From assembly GCF_025231525.1 (NCBI RefSeq), contig NZ_CP103057.1, forward strand, positions 1,691,001 to 1,755,000: a stretch of 64,000 nucleotides of DNA, in the 5' to 3' direction. The DNA comes from Sphingomonas endolithica (GTDB taxonomy: Bacteria > Pseudomonadota > Alphaproteobacteria > Sphingomonadales > Sphingomonadaceae). Numbering within the stretch: position 1 is the stretch's first letter; the number at the start of each line of letters is the position of its first letter. Shown piece by piece: positions 38,117 to 48,008 of the stretch. The translations under genes were made by a program, and so were the position numbers. The notes under the pieces are model-generated. The model was not told the origin of the DNA. It made no database searches and saw only the letters and a program-made list of their open reading frames with translations.

Positions 38117-39076
38117 TCAGGCGGCGACGGGTTCGGGCGGCACCAGCTTCAGCGCCTCGCTCGGGTAGCGCGCGCCGGTGGTGGCGCCGCGTGGGAACGC
38201 CGCTTCCAGCGCGACGAGCGATTCCGCATCGAGCACCAGATCGTTCGCGGCCCAATTGGCTTCGAGATGTTCGATGTGCCGCGTGCCCGGGATCGGCACG
38301 ACATTCTTGGACAGCACCCAGGCCAGGCTGACCTGCGCGACGCTTGCGCCGACGCGCTTGGCGACCTGCTCGATCGTCGCGCGGCGCTGGCTATTGGCAG
38401 CGACCGCCTCGGGCAGGAAGCGCGGATGGATCAGGCGGCGGTCGTTCGGATCGGTCACTTCCGCGCCGGCAAGGAAGCCGCGACCGAGCGGGCTATAGGC
38501 GACGAAGCCGATGCCCAGCTCGCGCACCGTCGGCAGGATCTCGACCTCCACGTCGCGCGTCCATAGCGAGTATTCGCTCTGCAGCGCGGTCAGCGGATAG
38601 GTGGCGTGTGCGCGGCGGATGCCGTCGGCCGTCGCTTCGGATACGCCGACCGCGCCGATCTTGCCCGCTTCCACGAGCCGGCCGAGTTCGCCGATCGACT
38701 CCTCGATCGCGATCAGCGGATCGACGCGGTGGAGATAATAGAGATCGATCCGCTCGACGCCGAGCCGCTTGAGGCTGGCGTCGACGGCGGCGCGCGGCTG
38801 CACTGGCGCGACTTCCGCACCGCCGCCATTCGGCCGGTGAACGAACTTGCTGGCAATGACCAGTTCGTCACGCCGGGCGCGGATCGCTTCGCCCAGCAGC
38901 CGCTCGTTATGTCCCTCGCCATAGCCGGTCGCGGTATCGAACAGCGTGACACCCAGGTCGATCGCGCGGTGGATCGTGGCGATCGACGCGGCATCGTCGG
39001 CCTGGCCATAGGTGTTGGAGAGACCCATTGCGCCGAAGCCTAGGCGGCTGACGCTGAGAGTTCCGAGATCGGGCAT
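38117..39076 (-). CDS. Aldo/keto reductase
   Basis: The protein is 319 residues. ATG 39076 is preferred because AGGAG lies six bases before it; two other ATG or GTG-like starts just upstream leave no room for a ribosome site. The (alpha/beta)8 barrel tetrad is Asp47 and Tyr52 (LFDTATGYGEGHNERLLGEAI), Lys77 (VIASKFVH) and His116 (YYLHRVDP). It is the first gene of the organosulfur operon and may reduce the aldehyde released by the TauD-type dioxygenase; that role is inferred from position. Confidence 0.85.
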   Translation of the reverse strand: MPDLGTLSVSRLGFGAMGLSNTYGQADDAASIATIHRAIDLGVTLFDTATGYGEGHNERLLGEAIRARRDELVIASKFVHRPNGGGAEVAPVQPRAAVDASLKRLGVERIDLYYLHRVDPLIAIEESIGELGRLVEAGKIGAVGVSEATADGIRRAHATYPLTALQSEYSLWTRDVEVEILPTVRELGIGFVAYSPLGRGFLAGAEVTDPNDRRLIHPRFLPEAVAANSQRRATIEQVAKRVGASVAQVSLAWVLSKNVVPIPGTRHIEHLEANWAANDLVLDAESLVALEAAFPRGATTGARYPSEALKLVPPEPVAA

Positions 39077-39506
39077 TGGCATCTCCTGAGACGCGGCCAC
39101 TCACGGGCCTAGCGACGCAAGGGTGCGCTCGCCGAACCGATTGGGGAACGTAGAAAAGCTTTAAGCCGGCACAGAATCCATAGCGTTCTAGTAGGAGATC
39201 AGCGAAGCCCGGTTGCCGGGGGGCGGATCCTGGGCTGCGGGGACGCCGGCAACGCGACTGGCCTGTAAATTGCTAGTGATATCAGCAGGCAAGATCATCG
39301 TCGTGCCGCCGATGCGTTCGCCAGCGCGGCTGCCGCAAGTAGATTTTCTATCGCCCCGCCGCCGCATGCTACTTGTATAATCCGATTGACTTAGTGGGAA
39401 TTCGCGCGAACCCTGATGGGGTCGATCCATGGTCGTGGGCGTGGGAGGCGAAGCCCTCCAGCGCGCCTCCGGCCACGGCGTGGTTCAGGGAATTCGGGAT
39501 AAAGAA
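39077..39506. other. 430-base divergent promoter region of the organosulfur locus
   Basis: No gene is supported here. The region separates the aldo/keto reductase operon from the TonB receptor and must hold both promoters. An 8-base inverted repeat, GTTGCCGG at 39212-39219 with CCGGCAAC at 39246-39253, and a TATAAT at about 39374 are visible, but neither is proved functional. Confidence 0.45.
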
Positions 39507-41831
39507 ATGGCGTCAAGTTCTCGTCGTGCATTGTTACTATCGTCGGTCGCCTTGCTGCTGCTGACGGTCCGGCCGGCTCATGCCGAGCCGGATCGGGCTG
39601 AGACTGCGGCCCCCGACATGGCCGTTGACGAACCAACGCCAGCCGATGTCGGTGGGGATGTCGTCGTCACCGCGCGGCGCCAGGCCGAGCGCGCACAGGA
39701 CGTGCCGATCGCCCTGTCGGTGCTGACTGGCGCCTCGCTCGAGCGCACGGGTGGCTACACGCTGACCGACGTGCAGTTCCAGACGCCCAGCCTCACCGCC
39801 TTCAATTCCAATCCGCGCAACAGCTCGATCGGAATTCGCGGCATCGGCGTGTCCACCGCGTCCGATGGCCTCGATACATCGGTCGGCGTGTATATCGACA
39901 ACGTCTATCTCGGACGACCGGGCATGGCACTGTCCGACCTGATCGACGTCGATCGGGTGGAAGTGCTGCGCGGCCCGCAGGGCACGTTGTTCGGGCGGAA
40001 CAATTCGGCGGGCGTGCTGAACATCACGACGCGCAAGCCCGAATTCACCTTTGGCGGCACGGCCGAGCTGTCGCTGGGCAATTACGGCTACAACCAGGAA
40101 CGCATCAGCGTGACCGGCCCGGTGATCGACGGGTTGCTCGCCTTCCGTGCAACCGGGTTCAATACGCATCGGAACGGCGTGCTCGACAATATCAAGACCG
40201 GGGTGGATGCCAACAGCGTCGGGCGCAGCGGTGGCCGCATCCAGTTGTTGGCGACGCCGTCGCCCAATCTCACGCTACGCCTGTCGGCGGATTATTCGCA
40301 GGAGGACGATACGTGCTGCGTCAGCGCGACCAAGCTGGTGCTGCCCGCCACGCTGAGCGCGACCACCGGCCGCACGCTGCAGGCTCTGGCGGCACTCGGC
40401 TATGTGCCCAAGCGCAGCCTCGACTACACACAGAACAATTCGCTACAGAACATGAAGACCGACCAGAAAGGCGTGTCGCTGCAGGCCGACTGGGATCTGG
40501 GCTTCGCCACGCTGACCTCGATCTCGGCCTGGCGCTACTGGCATTTCAGCCCGCTGCAGGACAGTGACGGCACGCCGCTCGACGTCATCCAGGTCAATGT
40601 CGCGCAGACCAAGGACGATCAATATTCACAGGAATTCCGGCTGGCATCGAACGCCGGACGGTTCAGCTGGCAGGCCGGCGCGTACCTGTTCCATCAGCGG
40701 CTGACGGATCATTTCATCCTCAACCAGTTCGGCACCGACGCGAGCGCCTTCTACACCACCTATACGCGGCTCGCCAATCCGGCGGCGGCGGCGATCGTGA
40801 TCGCGCCGGGCTCGCAATATCTCGATGATGTCGAGACGACGGTTGATAGCATCGCCGCGTTCGGCCAAGCCAATTACGCGGTGACCGACCGGCTGACGCT
40901 GACCGGCGGCCTGCGCTATACGCGCGACAAACGCTCGGGCGTATCCGACACCTCGACCGTTGGCACGCCCTATGCGGCGACGTCGATCCCGTTCCACTAC
41001 GATGTGAAGGTGAAAGACGACAATCTCTCCTACCTTGCCAGCATCTCGTACAAGCTGGCTGACGACGTGCTGGCCTATGCCTCCTATTCGACCGGCTACA
41101 AGGGGTCAGGGCTGAACCTCAACGCGGCGGTTTCGGCCGGCACGCCGCTGGTGCTGGCGCCCGAGAAGGTAAAGAATTGGGAGCTGGGGCTGAAGAGCCA
41201 GTTGCTCGACCGGCGCGTGACGCTGAACCTCAGCGCGTTCTCGACCGATCTGTCCGGGCTACAGGCCAATATCGTGCCGACCAATGGCAACCGCTCCTAT
41301 CTCGCCAATGTCGGCGACGTGCGCTCGCGTGGGGTGGAGTTTGACGCTCTGGTGCGGCTGAACGACACGCTGACGATCAGCGGCAACGGCTCGTACAACG
41401 ATGCGACCTACAAACGCTACGCCAATGCACCATGCCCGGTGGGGGTGAGCGGCGTATGCGATCTGACCGGTCGGCCGCTGTTCCAGGCGCCGAAATGGGT
41501 CGGAAACGGCACGATCGACTATCATGTCGATTTGCCGAACGGCACGCGTCCCTATGCGCTGGCACAAATCAGCTACCGCTCGAGCACCTTCGGCACCGCC
41601 GACGCCGGCCCGTACAGTCGCATCGACGGCTATGTGCTGGCCAATCTCCGCGTCGGCGCAGCCTTTGCTAAGGGCCGCTACGACCTATCGGCCTGGATCA
41701 GCAATGTTTTCGACAAGGAGTATTTCCAGAACCTGACAACCACCGCGATCGTCGGCACCTCACCATTCGCCTATGCCGGACAGCTCGGCACCCCGCGCAC
41801 GGCTGGTGCCACGCTGCGGGTCGTGTTCTAA
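39507..41831 (+). CDS. TonB-dependent receptor (organosulfur-locus)
   Basis: The protein is 774 residues from ATG 39507, which gives a clean signal peptide (MASSSRRALLLSSVALLLLTV to AHA). The TonB box is DVVVTARRQ (about 50-58). The plug has DVPIALSVLTGASLERTG and VEVLRGPQGTLFGRN, and the barrel ends TPRTAGATLRVVF. It is divergent from the organosulfur operon, so it is a candidate outer-membrane receptor for a sulfonate, sulfate ester or sulfone too large for porins. No Fur-like box was seen, which agrees with a non-iron substrate. Confidence 0.82.
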   Translation: MASSSRRALLLSSVALLLLTVRPAHAEPDRAETAAPDMAVDEPTPADVGGDVVVTARRQAERAQDVPIALSVLTGASLERTGGYTLTDVQFQTPSLTAFNSNPRNSSIGIRGIGVSTASDGLDTSVGVYIDNVYLGRPGMALSDLIDVDRVEVLRGPQGTLFGRNNSAGVLNITTRKPEFTFGGTAELSLGNYGYNQERISVTGPVIDGLLAFRATGFNTHRNGVLDNIKTGVDANSVGRSGGRIQLLATPSPNLTLRLSADYSQEDDTCCVSATKLVLPATLSATTGRTLQALAALGYVPKRSLDYTQNNSLQNMKTDQKGVSLQADWDLGFATLTSISAWRYWHFSPLQDSDGTPLDVIQVNVAQTKDDQYSQEFRLASNAGRFSWQAGAYLFHQRLTDHFILNQFGTDASAFYTTYTRLANPAAAAIVIAPGSQYLDDVETTVDSIAAFGQANYAVTDRLTLTGGLRYTRDKRSGVSDTSTVGTPYAATSIPFHYDVKVKDDNLSYLASISYKLADDVLAYASYSTGYKGSGLNLNAAVSAGTPLVLAPEKVKNWELGLKSQLLDRRVTLNLSAFSTDLSGLQANIVPTNGNRSYLANVGDVRSRGVEFDALVRLNDTLTISGNGSYNDATYKRYANAPCPVGVSGVCDLTGRPLFQAPKWVGNGTIDYHVDLPNGTRPYALAQISYRSSTFGTADAGPYSRIDGYVLANLRVGAAFAKGRYDLSAWISNVFDKEYFQNLTTTAIVGTSPFAYAGQLGTPRTAGATLRVVF

Positions 41832-41985
41832 GAGCTGCATCGAGACCGTTGCAATCGCGGTCCACAGCGAAGTGCTCGACTGTGGTCGCGTAAAGAATAA
41901 GAAAGGGCGATCTTACCCGATCGGTGAGGCTCGGCATCGTGATCGTTGTTCGAACAAATTGGACGGCGGTCGATCGCAGCGGTGC

Positions 41986-42757
41986 TGTCAGTCTAATGCG
42001 AACCGCTCTCCACACGCTGCATTTCGCTCTTTGAGCATCACCGCCTAGCTCGCGATCTGAGCCCACTCAGCCAGCGCGGCTGAGCGGCGTTCCTTGTAGT
42101 TCTGGCGGTCAACGAAATGGCGTTCGAGGTTGAAGTGGTTGTGAACGTTGGCGTGGAGGCTGGCGAACTTCTGTAGCGTCTCCATCCGCCTGAACCTGAG
42201 CATCGCTCGCTCGCTTCGTCGGAAAGGCAAATGGCGGCTCTCCACCCGGTTGTTAGCCCAGCGTCCGACCTCCTGCTTCTCAGCGTTACCAAGCTCGTTC
42301 ATCGCTGCACGATAGGATCGTAGACCGTCGGTGGTTATCGCCTCAGGGCTGCCATGGCGCTTCAGCGCCTTCTTCATGAAGCGCAGCGCTGCCTCCTTGT
42401 CGCGGGCCTTGGTGATGTAGCTCTCGAGGATCGCGCCCTTGCGATCGACCGCTAGCCAGAGGTAGACCATCTCACTACTCAACTTTACGTACAACTCGTC
42501 CAGGTCCCGGCGAACATCGTCCCGAACCTGTTCCGATGCGTCCGAACCGTCTCATGACAGATGTCGATACCGCCCTCGGACAGCAGATCCTCGATGTTGC
42601 GCAGCGATAGCGGAAACCGCACGTGGATCATGACAACCAAGCGGATCACCTCGGGCGATAAACTGAAGTAGCGAAACGGGCTGGCGGGCTTGCGCGGGGC
42701 GGGCATGCAAGTCGCCCTACCCTGCCCCGCCTGACGAACGGTGCACTAGGCCTGACA
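41986..42757 (-). mobile_element. IS6-like insertion sequence, left copy (decayed)
   Basis: The 772-bp element has the left end TGTCAGTCTAATGCG and the right end, inverted, TGTCAGGCCTAGTGC. These are imperfect terminal repeats. It encodes one transposase on the minus strand, now broken. Flanking octamers differ, so no target duplication is visible. Adding back the internal deletion restores about 827 bp, the usual size for this family. The alpha-galactosidase promoter begins about 20 bases beyond its right end. Confidence 0.8.
42045..42706 (-). pseudogene. IS6-like DDE transposase, internal deletion with frameshift
   Basis: The N-terminal part (MPAPRKPASPFRYFSLSPEV..., 42706 to about 42505) is followed by loss of about 55 bases relative to the copy at 61448-62161, just after MFAG. 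The segment DIRRQRISRMRGFRHWRWHLDE is therefore missing and the frame changes. The downstream frame resumes with MYVKLSSEMVYLWLAVDRKG (first catalytic Asp region) and continues through ITTDGLRSY and RVESRHLPFRRSERAM to IAS. The protein cannot be made in full, so the copy is inactive. Confidence 0.85.
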
Positions 42758-42774
42758 CCCATGACCCTTGCGGA

Positions 42775-42792
42775 AATAAATATGACTTTATA
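42775..42792 (-). promoter_or_regulatory. Galactose-island motif, site A (before alpha-galactosidase)
   Basis: On the minus strand TATAAAGTCATATTTATT. It lies 29 bases before the GH36 start and matches the sites at 45101, 54421 and 58405. It is oriented opposite to the gene, so it is more likely an operator than a promoter element. Confidence 0.65.
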
Positions 42793-42820
42793 GGGTGGCC
42801 TTTGGTAGAGAGGAAACAAG

Positions 42821-45043
42821 ATGGATAAGCGGCAGCGGTTCAATGTCTGGATACGAGCGTTGTGCGCACTTGGCGCGATGGGCGCCCCGGCAACAGCCTT
42901 CGCCCAAGCGCGCTACGACAAGGAGAACAAGATTTTCCGGTTGGATGGCGGCGATGTCACCTACGCCTTCAAGGTCAACGTCGCGGGCATTCTGCAATCG
43001 GTCTATTGGGGCAAGCGCCTGCCGGATCGCGCGCCGCTCGCCGCGCCGGAACTGTCCGGCTTGAGCGGCTTCGACGTCACCACCAACGTGGTACCGCAGG
43101 AATATGCCGGCCAGGGCGGCGGATTATACGCCGAGCCTGCATTGAAGGTCACCTATCCGGACGGCAATCGCGACCTGGTCCTCTATTATCGCAGCCACGA
43201 AGTGTCGGGCGATACGATCCGCGTGACGCTAAGCGATCTCGACCGGCCGTTGTTCGTCACGCTGACCTACACGATCGACCGTGCCACCGGGGTGATCGCC
43301 AGGTCGGCGGTCATCGAGAATCGCGGCGCGGGCGACGTCCGCGTCGACCAGGCCGCCGCGGCTGGACTGACGCTGCCGGTCGCCTACGATTATCGCCTGC
43401 ATTATTCGACCGGGCGCTGGGCGGCGGAATGGACGTTGCAGGAACGCCCGCTGACCGCCGGCTCGACTGTACTCGAAAGCCGCCGCGGCTCGACCGGCAG
43501 CCAGAACAATCCGTGGTTCCAGATCACCCGCGCGACCACCACCGAGGAGGACGGGCCGGCCTGGATCGGCGCGCTGGCATGGAGCGGATCGTGGCGCTTG
43601 AGCTTCGATCAGGACGTGACTGGGCGGATCCGGATCGTCGGCGGCTACAACCCGTTTGATTTCGCCTATCGCCTGAAGTCCGGCGCAACGCTGGCCACGC
43701 CGACTTTCTATATCGGCTTCTCCGATCATGGGCGCGGCGGCGCATCGCGCGTGTTCCACGCCTTCCAACGCGATCGTATCCTGCCGCAGCACGATGGCCA
43801 CGTGCCGTTGCGCAAGGTACTGTACAATAGCTGGGAAGCGACCGAATTCGACGTCAACGAAGCTGGCCAGATCGCGTTGGCCGAACGCGCCGCCACCTTG
43901 GGCGTCGAGCGCTTCGTGATGGATGACGGCTGGTTCGGCGCGCGCAACAACGATAAGGCCGGGCTCGGCGACTGGACCGTCAATCCAACCAAATTTCCCA
44001 ACGGACTCACCCCGCTGATCAGCCGGGTGAAGGCGCTAGGCATGGATTTCGGCTTGTGGGTCGAGCCGGAAATGATCAACGAAGACAGCGACCTGTTCCG
44101 CGCACATCCCGATTGGGCGATGCAGTTCCAGGGGCGGCCGAAGACGCAGGGGCGCAATCAGCTGGTGCTCAATCTGGCGCGCACCGACGTGCGCGATCAC
44201 GTCCTACAACAGCTCGACGCCTTGCTGACGAAGAACGACATCGCCTTTCTCAAATGGGATTATAATCGCAATTGGTCCGAGCCGGGCTGGCCGGATGCCG
44301 ACGTCAACGACCAGCAGACTATCTATGTCGCCTATGTCCGCAACCTCTATTGGATCATCGACGAGCTGCGCAAACGGCATCCGGGGGTGGAGATCGAAAG
44401 CTGCTCCGGCGGCGGCGGCCGGGTCGATCTCGGCATCATGGCGCGCACCGATCAGGTATGGCCATCGGACAATACCGATCCGCTCGATCGGCTGTCGATC
44501 CAGGACGGCTATACGCAGGCCTATGCCCCCGGCGCGATGATGGCGTGGGTCACCGATAGTCCGAACTGGGTGAACAAGCGGCAGACCGCGCTCTCGTTCC
44601 GCTTTCTCTCAGCGATGCAGGGCGGGCTCGGCATCGGTACCAATCTCAACAAATGGCAGGATTGGGACTTTCTAGTCGCACGACGCTACGTGCAGTCGTA
44701 CAAGCGAATTCGGCAAACCGTGCAGCGGGGCCAGCTCTACCGGCTGAACCGCGCGAGCGAGGCGGATCGGCGCTGGACCAACCTATATGTCGCCGCGGAT
44801 CGCAGCCAGGCCGCGCTCTTCACGCTGATCGGATCGACGCAGAAACTGGATGTCATGCCGACGATCGCGCTGCGCGGTCTCGATCCGGATGCGCAATACC
44901 AGGTGGAGACGATGGATGGCGCTCCCCCGCCCGTGACGATGCCATTGCTGGCCAGTGGCGCCTATTGGATGAACCACGGCGTCGACGTCACGCTGCAGGG
45001 TGACTTTCAAGGCGTCGGCTTCATCCTGACACGCACCAGATAG
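42821..45043 (+). CDS. GH36 alpha-galactosidase, secreted
   Basis: The 740-residue protein has a signal peptide ending near AFAQA (residue 30). The N-terminal beta-supersandwich (about 40-330) is followed by the TIM barrel with MDDGWFGARNND, WVEPEMIN, LKWDYNRN (nucleophile Asp480) and SDNTDPLDR (acid/base Asp550), and a C-terminal beta domain. These motifs are those of GH36 retaining alpha-galactosidases active on raffinose-type and melibiose-type sugars. Secretion means galactose is released outside the cytoplasm, which fits the importers in the same island. It is the first gene inside the left IS copy and has motif site A in its promoter. Confidence 0.92.
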   Translation: MDKRQRFNVWIRALCALGAMGAPATAFAQARYDKENKIFRLDGGDVTYAFKVNVAGILQSVYWGKRLPDRAPLAAPELSGLSGFDVTTNVVPQEYAGQGGGLYAEPALKVTYPDGNRDLVLYYRSHEVSGDTIRVTLSDLDRPLFVTLTYTIDRATGVIARSAVIENRGAGDVRVDQAAAAGLTLPVAYDYRLHYSTGRWAAEWTLQERPLTAGSTVLESRRGSTGSQNNPWFQITRATTTEEDGPAWIGALAWSGSWRLSFDQDVTGRIRIVGGYNPFDFAYRLKSGATLATPTFYIGFSDHGRGGASRVFHAFQRDRILPQHDGHVPLRKVLYNSWEATEFDVNEAGQIALAERAATLGVERFVMDDGWFGARNNDKAGLGDWTVNPTKFPNGLTPLISRVKALGMDFGLWVEPEMINEDSDLFRAHPDWAMQFQGRPKTQGRNQLVLNLARTDVRDHVLQQLDALLTKNDIAFLKWDYNRNWSEPGWPDADVNDQQTIYVAYVRNLYWIIDELRKRHPGVEIESCSGGGGRVDLGIMARTDQVWPSDNTDPLDRLSIQDGYTQAYAPGAMMAWVTDSPNWVNKRQTALSFRFLSAMQGGLGIGTNLNKWQDWDFLVARRYVQSYKRIRQTVQRGQLYRLNRASEADRRWTNLYVAADRSQAALFTLIGSTQKLDVMPTIALRGLDPDAQYQVETMDGAPPPVTMPLLASGAYWMNHGVDVTLQGDFQGVGFILTRTR

Positions 45044-45063
45044 GCGGCGCCGGGCGCGCCGCC
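45043..45063 (+). terminator. GC-rich hairpin after the alpha-galactosidase
   Basis: GGCGGCGC and GCGCCGCC form an 8-base perfect stem with a five-base loop immediately after the stop. There is no clear T-run, so termination strength is uncertain. Confidence 0.4.
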
Positions 45064-45100
45064 GAAAGATTTCAGCGTGTGTCTTTTTCACTAGACAGCA

Positions 45101-45118
45101 TTTAATGTCATATTTATT
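45101..45118 (+). promoter_or_regulatory. Galactose-island motif, site B (before TonB receptor)
   Basis: TTTAATGTCATATTTATT lies 37 bases before the receptor start. It shares GTCATATTTATT with site A and GTCATAT-TATT with sites C and D. Confidence 0.65.
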
Positions 45119-45154
45119 CTGCTCCCAACTACAAACGCTCAGGGGAGAATCATC

Positions 45155-47950
45155 GTGAAAAGGTTGCGCCGTCCAATCGTCGCTCTGTTGTCGGGGGTGT
45201 GTCTCACCGTCCCCGCTTTGCCCGCCTTCGCCCAGTCCGGCGCTACCGCGCCGAGCCCCGAGGGGCAGGCTTCAAATCCGGATACTGGCGCGCAGATCGA
45301 TCCGAATGCGGCGTCGACCGACGAAGGCAGCGATATCGTCGTCACCGGCATCCGCGCCAGTCTGGCCAACGCTTTGGAGATCAAGCGCAACACAATCGGC
45401 GTGGTCGATGCAATCTCGGCCAAGGACATCGGCGACTTCCCCGATGCCAATATCGCTGAATCGCTGCAGCGCATCAGCGGTGTGTCGATCGACCGCGTCA
45501 ACGGCGAAGGCCGCGGCATCACGGTCCGCGGGCTGGGGCCGGAATTCAACACCGTCCTGCTCAACAACCGCCTGCTGTCGACCGAGGCGGGTGGCCGTTC
45601 CTTCTCGTTCGACATCCTGTCGTCGGAGCTGATCTCCGGCGCCGAAGTCTACAAATCTTCGGAAGCACGACTGCAGGAGGGCGGCATCGGATCGACCGTG
45701 ATCCTGCGCACCGCCCGCCCGACCGACCGCGCCGGCCTGCATTTCGCCGGCAATGTTGCCGGCCGCCACGACAATACATCAGACAAGGTCACGCCGTTCG
45801 CCTCGGGCGTGTTGAGCGGATCGAACGAGGATCGCACGTTCGGCGCACTGGTCAGTTTCGTCTATGACAAGCGCAAGTTCAATCTCACCAACATCAGCAC
45901 CGACGGCTGGATCACCGGGCAGACGATCGACACCAATGGCGACGGGATCAAGGATCGCAGCGGGGTCGCGCTGCCCCGCACGACCAACTTCACCGCCACC
46001 GAAAGCGAGCGCGAGCGGATCGGCGGGACGTTCGCTGTGGACTGGAACGTGTCGGATACGCTGAAGTTCAAGCTCGACGCGCTCTACACCCAGCAGAAGG
46101 TGGAGAGCCGCACCAACCAGCTTGGCTATTATACCGATCCCGATCGCATCACCACCGCAACGGTCAATGACAACGGCACAGCGACGCAGTTTGCCGTCCT
46201 CCCGGCCACCGCGACATCCGGTCTCGCCTCGGACAATATCGTCTCGACCGCCCCGCAGGACGCCCGCACCTACCAGATCGGCTTCAACGCCGAATGGAAG
46301 CCGAGCGAGGATCTGACGCTCGTGTTCGATGCCGCACACTCCAACTCGCGCGACGCCGCCGACCAGCTCTTCTACGTCGTCGGCACGCGCCAGGTGGGCG
46401 TCACGCCGACCTTCACGCTGGATGGCCCGGGCGGGTTGCCGTCGATCACCAACACGCTGGCGACCAACGACAAGTCGGCGCCGCGGCTGCACTGCTGCTC
46501 GGAACGCGGCGGGCGCAATGGCGATACGGTCAACCAGGGCACGTTCGATGTGACCTGGGATCTCGGCGGCCTGCTGAACAAGCTGCAAGGTGGCGCGCTG
46601 TTCACCAACCGCAAGAAGATCACGGTATCGCGTGAATCGCCAGAGCCGCTCGGCTGCTTCTATTGCGGTTATCAGGCGCTCGCGCCTGCAAGCCTGTTTA
46701 CGGATTTCAGCGCCAACGTGCAGGGGCGCAACTTGACGTGGCTCGATTACGATGGCGCCGCGCTTGCGCAATATTACGGGTCGGCTGCCGCCGTGAACCA
46801 AGTGGGCGACAATTCGCCGGAAGCGATCGCCGCACGCAACCGTTTCCTCGCCGTCTATGCGGGCAACAATAACAGCCTCGATCCGATCGATCGTGACCGC
46901 GGATCGGGCACTGTGCGCGAGAATACCTATGCCGGCTATCTGCAGGCGTCGTTCGGCGGCGATATGGGTAGCAGCCGCTGGTCGGCAATGGCCGGCGCTC
47001 GTCTGATCCACACCGACCTTTACGCCACCGGCTATTCGGTAACGCTGACGAATATCATTCAGAACCCGGCGGATCCGACGTCCGCCGTGCCAGTGTACAG
47101 CCCGACCGTCCCCGTCGACGCCAGCAATAGCTACACCTATCTGTTGCCGACACTGAACTTCCGGCTCGACGTGAACGACGCGCTGTCGTTCCGCCTGGCG
47201 GGATCTCGCACGCTGACCCGTCCGACGCTGAGCCGACTTGGCCTGTCGCAGGACTTCACCTTCCGCCCGCCCAATTCCAATACGATCAGCGGCGGCAACC
47301 CGTATTTGAAGCCGTTCCTGGCATGGAACGCGGATGCGTCGGTCGATTATTACCTCAGCCGTACCAGCTATGTCAGTCTGGCTGGCTTCTACAAGAAGCT
47401 GGAGAATTTCATCATCTCCGGCCAGCAACCGGAAGAATATTTCGGGCTGACGTTCCTGGCCAATCGCCCGTTCAATTCGCAAAAGGGCGAAGTCTATGGG
47501 CTCGAGGCTTCGGCGCAGAGCACGTTCGATTTCCTGCCCGCACCGTTCAACGGGCTGGGCGTGACGGCGAACTACACGCTGGTGAAAAGCTCGATCCGAT
47601 TCGATCCGTCGCTCAGCAACCAGACCTTCAACGTCGAGGGCCTGTCGGACACCGCAAACGTCGTGATGTTCTTCGAAAACAATCTGCTGCAGCTTCGTGG
47701 CGCCTATAACTGGCGTGCGCCGTTCCTGCGCCAGACGTTCGGGCCGCAAAGCGAGCCGGAGAACATCTTCGGCTACAGCCAGATCGATCTCAGCGGATCT
47801 ATCAAGGTCACGCCGAACGTGTCTCTCTATGCCGAAGCGCTAAACGTGACGGACAAGAAGTTCCGCAGCTATTCGCGCTTCAAGGAGCGATTGATCACCG
47901 TGTCTGACCAGGGCCGACGCATCACCGCCGGCGTGCGCTTCAACTTCTAA
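45155..47950 (+). CDS. TonB-dependent receptor, carbohydrate type
   Basis: The 931-residue outer-membrane receptor starts at GTG 45155 after AGGGGAG. The signal peptide ends near PAFAQS (about 27). The TonB box is SDIVVTGIRASLANALEIKRN (about 63-83), and the plug has ISAKDIGDFPDANIAESLQRISGVSIDR, which is the phrase typical of receptors linked to polysaccharide utilisation in sphingomonads, caulobacters and xanthomonads. The barrel ends RRITAGVRFNF. With site B upstream and galactose genes around it, it probably imports galactosides. GalM follows on the same strand after 58 bases. Confidence 0.9.
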   Translation: MKRLRRPIVALLSGVCLTVPALPAFAQSGATAPSPEGQASNPDTGAQIDPNAASTDEGSDIVVTGIRASLANALEIKRNTIGVVDAISAKDIGDFPDANIAESLQRISGVSIDRVNGEGRGITVRGLGPEFNTVLLNNRLLSTEAGGRSFSFDILSSELISGAEVYKSSEARLQEGGIGSTVILRTARPTDRAGLHFAGNVAGRHDNTSDKVTPFASGVLSGSNEDRTFGALVSFVYDKRKFNLTNISTDGWITGQTIDTNGDGIKDRSGVALPRTTNFTATESERERIGGTFAVDWNVSDTLKFKLDALYTQQKVESRTNQLGYYTDPDRITTATVNDNGTATQFAVLPATATSGLASDNIVSTAPQDARTYQIGFNAEWKPSEDLTLVFDAAHSNSRDAADQLFYVVGTRQVGVTPTFTLDGPGGLPSITNTLATNDKSAPRLHCCSERGGRNGDTVNQGTFDVTWDLGGLLNKLQGGALFTNRKKITVSRESPEPLGCFYCGYQALAPASLFTDFSANVQGRNLTWLDYDGAALAQYYGSAAAVNQVGDNSPEAIAARNRFLAVYAGNNNSLDPIDRDRGSGTVRENTYAGYLQASFGGDMGSSRWSAMAGARLIHTDLYATGYSVTLTNIIQNPADPTSAVPVYSPTVPVDASNSYTYLLPTLNFRLDVNDALSFRLAGSRTLTRPTLSRLGLSQDFTFRPPNSNTISGGNPYLKPFLAWNADASVDYYLSRTSYVSLAGFYKKLENFIISGQQPEEYFGLTFLANRPFNSQKGEVYGLEASAQSTFDFLPAPFNGLGVTANYTLVKSSIRFDPSLSNQTFNVEGLSDTANVVMFFENNLLQLRGAYNWRAPFLRQTFGPQSEPENIFGYSQIDLSGSIKVTPNVSLYAEALNVTDKKFRSYSRFKERLITVSDQGRRITAGVRFNF

Positions 47951-47957
47951 GCCTAGC

Positions 47958-47992
47958 CGCCCGCATTCGCGCCTGACGCATGGATGCGGGCG
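47958..47992 (+). other. Inverted repeat between the TonB receptor and galM
   Basis: CGCCCGCAT (47958-47966) pairs perfectly with ATGCGGGCG (47984-47992) across a 17-base loop. No T-run follows, so it may be an mRNA processing or attenuation structure rather than a terminator. Confidence 0.4.
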
Positions 47993-48008
47993 AGCTACAT
48001 CTCCCGCG

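Noticed and set aside
45779..47749. A 656-residue open frame antisense to the galactose-island TonB receptor
   Set aside because: No family features; the opposite strand encodes a complete receptor with signal, TonB box and C-terminal Phe.
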